The notes under the pieces were generated by a model. The model made no database searches. It saw only the letters and a list, made by a program, of their open reading frames with translations, and was not told where the DNA came from. The translations under genes and the position numbers were made by a program. A stretch of 64,000 bases of DNA from Stagnimonas sp965279705 (GTDB taxonomy: Bacteria > Pseudomonadota > Gammaproteobacteria > Nevskiales > Nevskiaceae), in contig OZ257257.1 of assembly GCA_965279705.1 (NCBI GenBank), forward strand, positions 1 through 64,000, in the 5' to 3' direction. Positions 8,452-17,478 of the stretch are shown in pieces (the stretch's first letter is position 1; each line of letters starts with the position of its first letter).

Positions 8452-9210
8452 TTACTTCTTGGCTTCGGGTGCGGCCGCGGCGGGCTTGGGCTCGCCGAGT
8501 GACAGCAGTTCAACCTCGAACACCAGCGTCGAATTGGGGCCGATCTTGGCACCCGCGCCGCGCTCGCCATAGGCCAGGGCGGAAGGGATCACGAACTTGT
8601 ATTTCGCGCCCGGCTTCATCAGCTGCAAACCTTCGGTCCAACCCGGGATGACGTTCTGCAGGGGGAAGCTCACCGGCTGGCCGCGGTCGTAGCTGCTGTC
8701 GAAGGTCTCGCCGTTGATGAGCGTGCCCTTGTAGTGCACGGTCACGGTGTCGGTGGCCTTGGGCGAGTCGCCCTTGCCTTCGGTCAGCACTTCGTATTGC
8801 AGGCCGCTGGCGGTGGTCTTCACGCCGGCTTTCTTGGCGTTCTCGGCCAGGAAGGCTTCGCCTTCGGTCTTCGCCTTGCTGGCGGTGGCGGTGCGCTCTT
8901 CCATCTGCTTCTTCTGGAGCTTTTCGGCAACGGTGTTCTTGATCTGCTCGCGGGTGGCGTCGTCCAGCACGGGCTCGCCGCCGGCGAACACGGAGTCGAG
9001 GCCAGCTTCGAGCGACTTGATGTCGACATCGTCCTTCACGGGCTTGAGCGACTTGGCGAGATCGACGCCAATGGCGTAGCCGAACTTCTGCGCGTCGGTC
9101 TTGAGGTCTTCAGCCGTGACGGTTTTGGGCTCGTCGGTCTTTTTGCAGGCGGTGACAGCGAGCGCGGCGGCGATGGCCAGCGCAAAAGCAGAACGTTTGA
9201 ACACGGACAT
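8452..9210 (-). CDS. FKBP-type peptidyl-prolyl isomerase lipoprotein (Mip/FkpA-like)
   Basis: 252 residues. A lipoprotein signal ends LAVTAC with lipidated C22. Residues about 38-130 form the FKBP_N dimerisation region (FGYAIGVDLAKSL..., a long helix around AEKLQKKQMEERTA). The FKBP catalytic domain spans about 140-240 and shows VTVHYKGTLINGETFDSSYDR, VIPGWTEGLQLMKPG and ALAYGERGAG. The layout matches Mip/FkpA proline isomerases and chaperones of the envelope. AAGGA precedes the ATG. The Ala/Pro-rich tail after the domain is short. It shares a terminator with the convergent DUF4124 gene. Confidence 0.95.
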   Translation of the reverse strand: MSVFKRSAFALAIAAALAVTACKKTDEPKTVTAEDLKTDAQKFGYAIGVDLAKSLKPVKDDVDIKSLEAGLDSVFAGGEPVLDDATREQIKNTVAEKLQKKQMEERTATASKAKTEGEAFLAENAKKAGVKTTASGLQYEVLTEGKGDSPKATDTVTVHYKGTLINGETFDSSYDRGQPVSFPLQNVIPGWTEGLQLMKPGAKYKFVIPSALAYGERGAGAKIGPNSTLVFEVELLSLGEPKPAAAAPEAKK

Positions 9211-9290
9211 GAATGAATCCTTGGAATGAGGGGCTAAGTGGATCAGCGGCGCAAATTACAGCGATGTGGCGGGTTTGGCTAGCCGCAGCA

Positions 9291-11771
9291 TTAACCCACG
9301 GCGGGTGTGGCTGCGGCGTGACGGCGTGAAAGTAGTTGCAGCAGCGTCTGACGGCTTTCATCCGACAAGAGTTCCAAAGATCGTTCGGCGATGCGTTCAA
9401 TACGGGCATCGACCACCAGTTTGCTGTCGGCATCTACCCGCACCAGGCCGACGCTGATCAGGGTATTGAGATAGCCCTTGAACAGTGCTGGGTCGAAGAA
9501 CTCGGGCGCTTCTCGGCCGGTAAGCACGGCCATGCGCTCGGCCAGCAGGCGGCAGTCCTTTTCGAATTTGTCGCGCGCGAGGCCGGTGTTGTTGCGGTAT
9601 TCGTCGGCGAGCAGCAGCGCGGTCATGCCGTAGCGCTCCAGCGTCTCGCCCAGGATGCGGCCGAGCATGGCGAGGGTGGAGAACGCCGGTGCGGTCACGT
9701 CCGGTCGCCAGAAGTCATCGCCCTCACGCCGCAGCAGGCCGATGTTGGTCATCACGGTAAGCCAGCGGCGCACGACCGGCTCCAGTTCCTCCGGCGACCA
9801 GCGCAGGAAATACTCGGTGCGCAGGAAGGGATACAGCGCCCGGCAGCCGGTGACGATGGCGTCTTCGGTCAGGCGCGCGCGGGTGCGGAACAGGTTGGCG
9901 ATGAACGACGGGATCGCGAACAGGTGCTGGATGTTGTTTCGGTTGTAGGTCAGCAGCACCGCGTCGCGGTCGGCCGCACCCACCAGCGCGCCCCACTCGT
10001 GCGGCACGCGCACGATGCGCGACACCGGCATGGCCCATTCCAGCACCGCCCGCGGGTTGGCGTCGGGGATCACCATCTGCTCGCTGTAGGGCTCGCCCTT
10101 GAGCAGCCAGGCGAGATGGCCGATCTGCTCGACGATCTCGTCCTCGCTCGCCGCACCGCGCGGGCTGGCGAGCAGCGCCGTCGCCGCCAGACCGCAGGGG
10201 TTGACCACCGCAGCCGCATTGATGCGCCGCGCGTTTTCCTCGGCCAGCGTGCGCACGAACAGCGCGTAGCCATTGGGCCGGGTGTCGGTGCCGGGCATGA
10301 AGGCTTCGCGCCAGCCCGGCAGTTGCGCATCTGCATACGGGTGCAACAGCAGCGGCTCGCCGAAGTTGAGATAGGCCTTGCCGTGGCTCTTGCCGAGAAT
10401 CTTGGTGGCTTTCAGCAGGCCTTCCACCGATTCCTTCTCTTTCTTCGCACCCTTCAATTCCTTGAAGTAGCTGCCGACTTCCCAGACCTTGTCGTAACCG
10501 ATGTAGATCGGCACCAGCGCGACCGGGCGCGTGCGCTGTCGAAGCGCCGATTCGACCACCATCGCCAGCAAGCCGGTCTTCGGTGCCAGCAAGCGGCCGG
10601 TGCGCGAACGCCCGCCCTCGGGGAAGAACTCGATGGCGTAGCCACGCGCGACCAGTGCATCGACATAGGCGCGGAACACCGCCGTGTAGAGCGCATCCCC
10701 CGTGAACTTGCGGCGCATGAAGAAAGCACCGCAGCGGCGCAGAAGCCCGCCCACCACCGGCATGTTGAGGTTAATGCCGGCAGCGATATGCGGCGGCACC
10801 ATGCCGTGGTGATAGAGGATGTAGCTCAGCAGCAGATAGTCCGCGTGCGAGCGGTGGCTGGGTAGATAGATGATCTCGTGGCTCTGGCTCAGCTCGCGGA
10901 TCGAATCCAGGCCGCGCACGTCGATGCCCTTGAAGACTTTTTCCCAGACGAAGATCGACAGCAGGCGCTCGACGAAATTGATCGCCGCGCTCGAGTAGCC
11001 CGCCGCAATCTCATCTGCCAGCCGTCGCGCGCGCTTGGTGGTCTGTTCGAGCGTCTTGCTCTTGGACTTGGCTTCTTCCTCGATGGCGCGGCGCACCAGC
11101 CGTGCGCTCACCACCTGTTCGATCATCAGGCGGCGTGGCGGCAGCTCCGGCCCCAGCACCGCGGTGCGCGCGCGCAGGAAGTGGAAATGCACGGCGCGGA
11201 TCATCTTCTTCACCGCGCGATTGGGGTCGGCCTCCTGAACCACGTAGCCGCGAAAGCCGATCGGCTGGGCAAAATTGGCCAGCATGTTGCGGGCGTTGAC
11301 CAGCATGATGAACAACTTGCGCACCGCACCCGCCTGCGGGTTGTCGGCGAACACCAGCTTGAACAGGCTCTGCTCGCTGCCGGGGTCGCGGCCCCAGAAG
11401 ATGGATACCGGCACGATCTGAATGTCGAAGTCCACATCGCCCGCCGCGGTCACCAGCACCTGCGACAACGGCGTCTGCCGCACCCGGGTTTCGAGCAGCG
11501 CCGGCAGGTAGACGCAGCCAGCGCGACCGGCCGAAGGCAGGCTCAAGCCGGTGCGCTGGGGCGTGGGCAGGCCGAGACTGCGGCAGACCTTGTCGAGGGC
11601 GAACAGGTCGATCCACGAGCGCTGCGGCAACACGAAACAGATCGGCTTGTTGAGGTCGAGCTTGAGCTGCTCGTGCAGATCACCGGGGGCAACCCGGAAC
11701 TTGACGAGTGCCAGGAGCGGCCTGAACAGCAGCCAGGCGAGCCAGTAGCCCAAGTGGGAAAGTGCACGCAT
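9291..11771 (-). CDS. plsB: Glycerol-3-phosphate 1-O-acyltransferase PlsB
   Basis: 826 residues; E. coli PlsB has 807. The acyltransferase block shows motif I HRSHADYLLLSY, FFMRRKF, motif III EFFPEGGRSRTGR and a P-x-x-I-Y-Y-like VALVPIYIGYDKVWE, all in the order known for PlsB. It catalyses the first acylation in phospholipid synthesis at the inner membrane. The start is set at the ATG at 11771 (MRALSHLGYW); a further 82 in-frame codons upstream run into the divergent DUF4112 gene and are low-complexity. No strong ribosome site is visible before this ATG, so the exact start is less certain than the product. Confidence 0.95.
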   Translation of the reverse strand: MRALSHLGYWLAWLLFRPLLALVKFRVAPGDLHEQLKLDLNKPICFVLPQRSWIDLFALDKVCRSLGLPTPQRTGLSLPSAGRAGCVYLPALLETRVRQTPLSQVLVTAAGDVDFDIQIVPVSIFWGRDPGSEQSLFKLVFADNPQAGAVRKLFIMLVNARNMLANFAQPIGFRGYVVQEADPNRAVKKMIRAVHFHFLRARTAVLGPELPPRRLMIEQVVSARLVRRAIEEEAKSKSKTLEQTTKRARRLADEIAAGYSSAAINFVERLLSIFVWEKVFKGIDVRGLDSIRELSQSHEIIYLPSHRSHADYLLLSYILYHHGMVPPHIAAGINLNMPVVGGLLRRCGAFFMRRKFTGDALYTAVFRAYVDALVARGYAIEFFPEGGRSRTGRLLAPKTGLLAMVVESALRQRTRPVALVPIYIGYDKVWEVGSYFKELKGAKKEKESVEGLLKATKILGKSHGKAYLNFGEPLLLHPYADAQLPGWREAFMPGTDTRPNGYALFVRTLAEENARRINAAAVVNPCGLAATALLASPRGAASEDEIVEQIGHLAWLLKGEPYSEQMVIPDANPRAVLEWAMPVSRIVRVPHEWGALVGAADRDAVLLTYNRNNIQHLFAIPSFIANLFRTRARLTEDAIVTGCRALYPFLRTEYFLRWSPEELEPVVRRWLTVMTNIGLLRREGDDFWRPDVTAPAFSTLAMLGRILGETLERYGMTALLLADEYRNNTGLARDKFEKDCRLLAERMAVLTGREAPEFFDPALFKGYLNTLISVGLVRVDADSKLVVDARIERIAERSLELLSDESRQTLLQLLSRRHAAATPAVG

Positions 11772-11829
11772 GGATTCAGAAAGGGTGTGTGAAACTGACC
11801 CCGAGTGTAACGAAACCACATCTCTCGCC

Positions 11830-12288
11830 ATGCCCGAAACCATATCCACGCCCCCAACACCCCCCGATGCGCTGCACCGGGTGGAACGCATCGCGAAGGT
11901 GCTGGATGAAGCTATTCGCATCCCCGGCACCCGCATCAAGGTGGGGCTGGACGCAGTGATCGGGCTCATCCCCGGCATTGGCGATGCGGCCGGCCTGGCG
12001 CTGGGCAGCTGGTTCATCTACGAGGCGCATCGGCTCGGCGCACCGGCTGCGCTCAAGTGGAAAATGGCGCGCAACGTCGGCATCGATGCTGTCTCGGGCC
12101 TAGTGCCGGTGGTGGGCGATCTGGTCGACATTGCCTACCGCAGCAACCGCCGCAACCTGGAGCTGTTGAGGGCGCATTTCCGACCGTCCACACCCCTTCA
12201 ACCCGCCGCCCGTCCGTGGCGTGCAGTCGTTGTCATCGCAACCGTGCTTGGCGCGTTATGGCTGGGCTACTGGCTGATGAAGCACTGA
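11830..12288 (+). CDS. DUF4112 domain membrane protein
   Basis: 152 residues from the ATG at 11830. The DUF4112 core (about 20-120) shows LDEAIRIPGTRIKVGLDA, LIPGIGDAAGLALG and the repeated SGLVPVVGDLVDIAYRSN. One C-terminal transmembrane helix covers about 132-150. The function is unknown. It is divergent from plsB with 58 bp between the two chosen starts. An in-frame ATG at 11770 would overlap the plsB start, so the shorter form is preferred. Confidence 0.85.
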   Translation: MPETISTPPTPPDALHRVERIAKVLDEAIRIPGTRIKVGLDAVIGLIPGIGDAAGLALGSWFIYEAHRLGAPAALKWKMARNVGIDAVSGLVPVVGDLVDIAYRSNRRNLELLRAHFRPSTPLQPAARPWRAVVVIATVLGALWLGYWLMKH

Positions 12289-12416
12289 AAGCCGCTGTAG
12301 CAAGACAGTAAAGTCCAGCGTTTATCTTGGACTCTGGGGCAAATGCAGACTGGGTTCCCGCAGCATCCAGTCCAGCAACATTTCGGGTATCGCGCGGGCT
12401 ACTACCGGTTACAACC

Positions 12417-15400
12417 ATGATCTCTTTTGCAATGGCAGTGCGTGCTTTTCGGCTTTTCCTGTTGAGCGGTTTCGCCGCACTGGCGTTGTGGGGATGCGGC
12501 GGCGGCGCGGATGCGCCCGCCTTGCAGACCATCGAGATCAGCCCGCTGAACAACTCGCAGCCGGTCGGCACCACGCAGCAGTACGTGGCGATGGCGATTT
12601 TCTCGAACAACACGAAAACCGATGTGACGGCCAGCACCACCTGGTCGTCCAGCGATGCCACCACCGCCAGCATCAGCGCCAGCGGTGTGGCCACGGCCAT
12701 CAAGCAGGGCAGCGTGACGATCAGCGGCAGTTATCAGGGCCAGAGCGCCAGCACTGGTCTCACGATCGGCGCCGCCGTGGCGCGCTCGGTGTCGGTCACG
12801 CCGGCCAGCACGACGCTGAGCAAGGGCTCGACGCGCCAGTACACCGCCACCGCCACCTTCAGCGACGGCATGGCGCGTGATGTCACCGCGTCCGCCGCAT
12901 GGACCTCGGCCTCGCCAGCGGTTGCCACGGTGGTCGACGCCGCCGGCAACAAGGGTCTGGTCACGGCAACGGGCGTCGGCAGCAGCACGATCGCCGCCAG
13001 CTTTCAAGGTATCAGCGGCTCCACGACGCTGACGGTCACCGCCGCTGCGCTCAGCAGCATCCAGGTGACGCCCAGCGACTCGTCGCTGGCCAAGGGCACC
13101 GCGCGGCAGTTCACCGCCACCGGCGTCTACACCGACAACACCACGCAGAACCTCACCGCCAGCGTCACCTGGGCCAGCGCCGACGGCGCGATTGCCAGCA
13201 TCAGCAATACCGCCGCCACCAAGGGCGTGGCCAGTGCCGTGGCCGTGGGTTCCACGGTTGTCTCGGCAACGATGAATGGCGTGACCGGCCGCACCAACCT
13301 CACCGTGACCGCCGCCGCTCTGACCGCCATACAGGTCACCCCCGCCACCGTCTCGCGGCCGAAGGGTGCAGTGCAGCAGTTCACCGCCACCGGCACCTAT
13401 AGCGACCAGTCGACTCAGGACCTCACCAGCACAGTGATCTGGTCGAGCGCATCGACCACCGTCGCGACCATCAGCAACGCCACCGGCAGCAGCGGCCAGG
13501 CCACCGGCGTGGCCGAGGGCTCGACCACCATCACGGCGGCGTCGGGCGATGTTTCGGGCTCGGCAGCCTTCACGGTGACGGCAGCCGCGCTGATGCGCAT
13601 CGACATCACGCCATCGCAGCCGTCGATCCCGGTCGGCACCTCGCAGCAGTTCACCGCGACGGGCGTCTACACCGACAACACCACGCAGGACTTCACCAGC
13701 ACGGCCACCTGGGCCTCCTCGAACACCAATGTGCTGGAAGTGAGCAATGGCAGCGGCCAGCGCGGCCTTGCCGTGGCCAACACGCAGGGCACGGTCACGG
13801 TCACGGCCAGTGCGATGGATGTGACCGGCAGCACGGTCGCCACGGTCAGCGCCGCAACACTGACCTCGATCCAGGTCACGCCGTCCAACCGCAATCTGGC
13901 GAAGGGCTTCAGCCTGCAGTTCACCGCCACCGGCAGTTTCAGCGACAACACCACGCGCGACATCACGGCGCAGGTCAGCTGGGCCTCCAGCAACGTGGCG
14001 GCGGCCACCATCAGCAATGCCGACGGCAGCCGCGGACTGGCCACGGCGACCACCACGCCGGGCAGCACCAATATCAGTGCGTCGTCGGGCAGCCTGACTG
14101 GCAGCACCAGCCTGACGGTCACCAATGCCACGCTGACCTCGCTTGCCGTGACGCCGGCGAACCGCACCGTGCCGAAGGGCTTGAGCGGCAACTTCGTCGC
14201 CACCGGCACCTTTTCGGATTCGTCCACGCAGAACCTCACCGAGCAGGCTAGCTGGTCGTCTTCCGACACCAGCAAGGTGACGGTGAGCAACAGTGCCGGC
14301 TCCAAGGGCTTCGCCGTGGCGGTGGCGGTGGGCTCCTCCACCATCACGGCGTCGGTCAGCAATGCCGTCGCCACCACGGCCGTCAACGGTACGACCATGG
14401 TCACGGTGTCGGCAGCAACCTTGACCCGCATTGCCGTGACGCCGCCTTCGGCGACCGCGGCCAAGGGCACGCAGCAGGCATTCAAGGCCAACGGTACCTA
14501 CTCGGACAACAGCACCCAGGACATCACCGGCACGGTGACCTGGAGTTCGTCCGACACGGCCGTCGCGACCGTCAGCAACACCAGCCCGAACAATGGCGTG
14601 GCGACGGCTGCCGGCACTGGCATGGCCACCATCACCGCGACCTCCGGCAGCATCAGCGCCACCGCCAGCCTTGAAGTGACGGCGGCGGTACTGACCTCGC
14701 TCGATGTGACGCCCAAAACACCGAGCATCGCTGCGGGGCGCACCCAGCAGTTCGCGGCGACCGGCACCTACAGCGATGGCACCATGCAGACCCTCACCGC
14801 AACCGTGAGCTGGAGCTCGGATACCCCGGCTGTCGCCACCGTCAGCAATGCCGACGGCAGCCGCGGCCTGGCCAGCTCCACCACCAAGGGCACGGCCAAG
14901 GTGAAGGCCGCCAGCGGCACCATCAGCAGTGCCGAGGTGACGCTGACCGTGACCGACGCCGTGCCGGTTTCGCTCGCCGTCACGCCGGCCAGCCAGACCA
15001 TCAGCAACAAGAGCAGCTTGCAATACAAGGCGACCGAAACCTTCTCGGATGGTTCGACTTCCGACCAGACCGCTGCCGTCACCTGGTCGAGCAGCAACAC
15101 GGCCGTGGCGGACATCAGCAATGCCGTCGACAGCAAGGGTCTGGCCACGGCCAAGACCACCGGCGCGGTCACCATCACCGCCACCGATGCCAGCGTGACG
15201 CCCAACATCACCGGCAGCACGCCGCTGACCGTTGGCCCTGCGACCTTGCAAAGCATCAACGTGACGACCGTTCTGGCCTCCCTGCCAGCAGGCTACAAGG
15301 TGCAATACAAAGCCACCGGCAATTATTCGGATGGCTCGACGCAGGACCTGACCACCAGCGTGAGCTGGTCCACGCTCAACACTGCCGTAGCCACCGTCAG

Positions 15401-15788
15401 CAGCGACACCGGCAGCAAGGGTGTGGTCACGACCGTCGCGCTGGGCAGCACTTCGGTGCTGGCCAGCCTCAACGGCGTCAACGGCAGCGCGGCCGTCACC
15501 GTGACCAGTGCCACGCTGAGCAGCATTGCCGTGACCCCGGCCAACGCCACCATCACCGGTAACGACACACTGCAATACACCGCCACCGCCACGTTCTCGG
15601 ATGGCGGCAAGCTCGACATCACCACGCAGGTGACCTGGGCGTCTTCGACCACCAGCGCGGCGACGATCGACCAGACGGGCTTGGCAACCGGTGGCGCCAG
15701 CCCGTTCCCCGGCAGCTCCACCATCTCGGCCACCCGCGGCACCCCGGCGGTGACCGGCCAGACCACGGTTTCGCACACCGCTTTCTAG
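12417..15788 (+). CDS. Large lipoprotein of twelve Ig-like (BIG2-type) repeats
   Basis: 1123 residues. The signal ends LALWGC, so C27 is probably lipidated. From about residue 36 to the end I count twelve tandem repeats of about 90 residues, each of the form L-x-x-I-x-VTP...KG...QFTATG-x-YSD-x-STQDLT...VTWSSS...VATISN...G-x-ATA...G-x-TTITA...G...LTVT. This is the bacterial Ig-like group 2 fold seen in adhesins and surface proteins. There is no catalytic domain, no C-terminal anchor and no sorting signal; the lipid is the only anchor visible. The repeats are divergent rather than identical, so recent slippage is unlikely. The start is the ATG at 12417; an ATG at 12432 would also keep the signal. 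A role as a surface adhesin or scaffold is inferred from fold only. Confidence 0.88.
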   Translation: MISFAMAVRAFRLFLLSGFAALALWGCGGGADAPALQTIEISPLNNSQPVGTTQQYVAMAIFSNNTKTDVTASTTWSSSDATTASISASGVATAIKQGSVTISGSYQGQSASTGLTIGAAVARSVSVTPASTTLSKGSTRQYTATATFSDGMARDVTASAAWTSASPAVATVVDAAGNKGLVTATGVGSSTIAASFQGISGSTTLTVTAAALSSIQVTPSDSSLAKGTARQFTATGVYTDNTTQNLTASVTWASADGAIASISNTAATKGVASAVAVGSTVVSATMNGVTGRTNLTVTAAALTAIQVTPATVSRPKGAVQQFTATGTYSDQSTQDLTSTVIWSSASTTVATISNATGSSGQATGVAEGSTTITAASGDVSGSAAFTVTAAALMRIDITPSQPSIPVGTSQQFTATGVYTDNTTQDFTSTATWASSNTNVLEVSNGSGQRGLAVANTQGTVTVTASAMDVTGSTVATVSAATLTSIQVTPSNRNLAKGFSLQFTATGSFSDNTTRDITAQVSWASSNVAAATISNADGSRGLATATTTPGSTNISASSGSLTGSTSLTVTNATLTSLAVTPANRTVPKGLSGNFVATGTFSDSSTQNLTEQASWSSSDTSKVTVSNSAGSKGFAVAVAVGSSTITASVSNAVATTAVNGTTMVTVSAATLTRIAVTPPSATAAKGTQQAFKANGTYSDNSTQDITGTVTWSSSDTAVATVSNTSPNNGVATAAGTGMATITATSGSISATASLEVTAAVLTSLDVTPKTPSIAAGRTQQFAATGTYSDGTMQTLTATVSWSSDTPAVATVSNADGSRGLASSTTKGTAKVKAASGTISSAEVTLTVTDAVPVSLAVTPASQTISNKSSLQYKATETFSDGSTSDQTAAVTWSSSNTAVADISNAVDSKGLATAKTTGAVTITATDASVTPNITGSTPLTVGPATLQSINVTTVLASLPAGYKVQYKATGNYSDGSTQDLTTSVSWSTLNTAVATVSSDTGSKGVVTTVALGSTSVLASLNGVNGSAAVTVTSATLSSIAVTPANATITGNDTLQYTATATFSDGGKLDITTQVTWASSTTSAATIDQTGLATGGASPFPGSSTISATRGTPAVTGQTTVSHTAF

Positions 15789-15811
15789 CGGTTCAAGGTA
15801 GTGCGCGGCAC

Positions 15812-15838
15812 CCGAAGCCCCGCAATGCGGGGCTTCGG
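15812..15838. terminator. Strong hairpin after the Ig-repeat gene
   Basis: CCGAAGCCCCGCA pairs perfectly with TGCGGGGCTTCGG around a one-base centre. No clear T tract follows, so it may be a Rho-assisted or mRNA-stabilising hairpin rather than a classical terminator. Confidence 0.6.
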
Positions 15839-15922
15839 CGTTCTGGCCGGTGTTTTGCGATGCGGGATTGACGCCTTTGCACTGTCGCAGGCAAGGTCGA
15901 GAAAACCTCAAGGATCAGCTCC

Positions 15923-17416
15923 ATGCAACACGCCCAATGGCTGGGTCACCCCCGTGGCCTGGCAACGCTGTTTTTCACTGAAATGTGGGAACGCTTCAGC
16001 TACTACGGCATGCGCGCCATCCTGGTGCTGGCGATGGTGGCAGGTGTGGAAGGCACCAATCCCGGCCTCGGCCTTTCACGCGAGATGGCGACCGCCATCT
16101 ACGGCCTCTACACCTCGGCCGTGTATCTCGCCTCGCTGCCCGGCGGCTGGATCGCCGACCGGCTGATCGGCCAGCGCAACGCGGTGTTCTGGGGCGGCGT
16201 CATCATTGCCAGCGGCCACTTCACGATGGCCTTTGCCACCCAGTCCAGCTTCTACATCGGGCTGATCCTCATCGCGCTCGGCACCGGGTTGCTCAAGCCC
16301 AACGTCAGCGCCATGGTGGGCCAGCTGTATGCCACCGACGCCGGTGCCCGCAAGGACGCGGGCTATTCGATTTTCTACATGGGCATCAACACCGGCGCGT
16401 TCGTCGGCCAGCTGATCTGCGGCATCCTGGGCGAGAAAGTGGGCTGGCACTGGGGCTTTGGCGCGGCCGGTATCTTCATGACGCTGGGGCTGATCCAGTA
16501 CCGCTTCTACGGTAAGTATCTGGGCGAGATCGGCATCAAACCCGCCAGCACCGGCTATGCCGTCCGCGATGCGGCGACGCGCAAGAAAGGCTGGCTGGTG
16601 ATTGCCATCACCCTGCTCGGCCTGGGTGCCGTGGTTGCCGCAGCACTCACCGGCGCGCTGCTGATTGACCCGGTGCGGCTTGCACAGGGCACGGGCGTGT
16701 TCATCGTTGCGCTGGCGCTGGCCTACTTCAGTTTCGTGATTTTCTTCGGTGGCCTTGATGCCATCGAGAAGAAGCGCGTCGGCGTGATCGCCATCCTGTT
16801 CGTGGGCGCAGCCATGTTCTGGAGCGGCTTCGAGCAGGCGGGTTCGAGCTTCAATCTGTTCGCGCAGGACTACACCGACCGCATCGTCTTCGGCTGGGAA
16901 GTCCCCGCCTCCTGGCTACAGGCCGTGAACCCGCTGTTCATCATCATCCTGTCGCCGTTCTTCGCGGCACTCTGGGTCAATCTGGGCAAGCGCAACCTCA
17001 ACCCTTCCACCCCGCTCAAGTTCGGCATCGGCCTGGTGCAGATGTCGCTGGGCTTTCTGGTGCTGGCCTGGGCTTCGGCCTATGTCGCGCAGGGCGAAAA
17101 GGTGGCACCGACCTGGTTGATCCTCACTTATCTCTTCCACACCACCGGCGAGCTGTGTCTGTCGCCCGTTGGCCTTTCAGCGGTCAACAAGCTCTCGCCG
17201 CAGCGCTATCAGGGGCAGATGTTCGGCACCTGGTTCATGGCCTCGGCGCTCGGCCATCTCATCGCCGGCCTGCTGGCCGGGCATCTGGCGCAGGACAAGG
17301 ATGTGGCGGGCATGTCCGGCCGCTTCGTCTTCGTGTTCATGACCACCGCTGGTGCGGGTGTGGTCATGCTGCTGCTGACCAAGCCCATCCGCAAACTGAT
17401 GGGCGACATCAAGTGA
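15923..17416 (+). CDS. POT/PTR2-family proton-dependent oligopeptide transporter
   Basis: 497 residues with 12-14 transmembrane helices. The family signatures are plain: the proton-coupling ExxER motif in EMWERFSYYGMRAIL, the PTR2 signature around GGWIADRLIGQRNAVFWGG, and FYMGINTGAFVGQLICG. Later FEQAGSSFNLFAQDYTDR and GELCLSPVGLS blocks are also typical. It imports di- and tripeptides with protons across the inner membrane. It lies 62 bp upstream of an exported dipeptidase gene on the same strand, which fits peptide scavenging. Confidence 0.95.
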   Translation: MQHAQWLGHPRGLATLFFTEMWERFSYYGMRAILVLAMVAGVEGTNPGLGLSREMATAIYGLYTSAVYLASLPGGWIADRLIGQRNAVFWGGVIIASGHFTMAFATQSSFYIGLILIALGTGLLKPNVSAMVGQLYATDAGARKDAGYSIFYMGINTGAFVGQLICGILGEKVGWHWGFGAAGIFMTLGLIQYRFYGKYLGEIGIKPASTGYAVRDAATRKKGWLVIAITLLGLGAVVAAALTGALLIDPVRLAQGTGVFIVALALAYFSFVIFFGGLDAIEKKRVGVIAILFVGAAMFWSGFEQAGSSFNLFAQDYTDRIVFGWEVPASWLQAVNPLFIIILSPFFAALWVNLGKRNLNPSTPLKFGIGLVQMSLGFLVLAWASAYVAQGEKVAPTWLILTYLFHTTGELCLSPVGLSAVNKLSPQRYQGQMFGTWFMASALGHLIAGLLAGHLAQDKDVAGMSGRFVFVFMTTAGAGVVMLLLTKPIRKLMGDIK

Positions 17417-17478
17417 AGCGACCCACCAGCACGCCCTGCTCGTGTATCTCCCTATTTTCGGTAACCAGAGGAACGCTC

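Noticed and set aside
12500..15780. Direct repeats suggesting a CRISPR or satellite array
   Set aside because: The period is about 270 bases, in frame and protein-coding; it is the Ig-repeat gene.
12402..15911. A 1169-codon open frame antisense to the Ig-repeat gene
   Set aside because: It is fully opposite the repeat gene, is low-complexity Gly/Arg/Ala-rich and has no recognisable domain. It is an artefact of the GC-rich Thr/Ser/Ala codons of the repeats.
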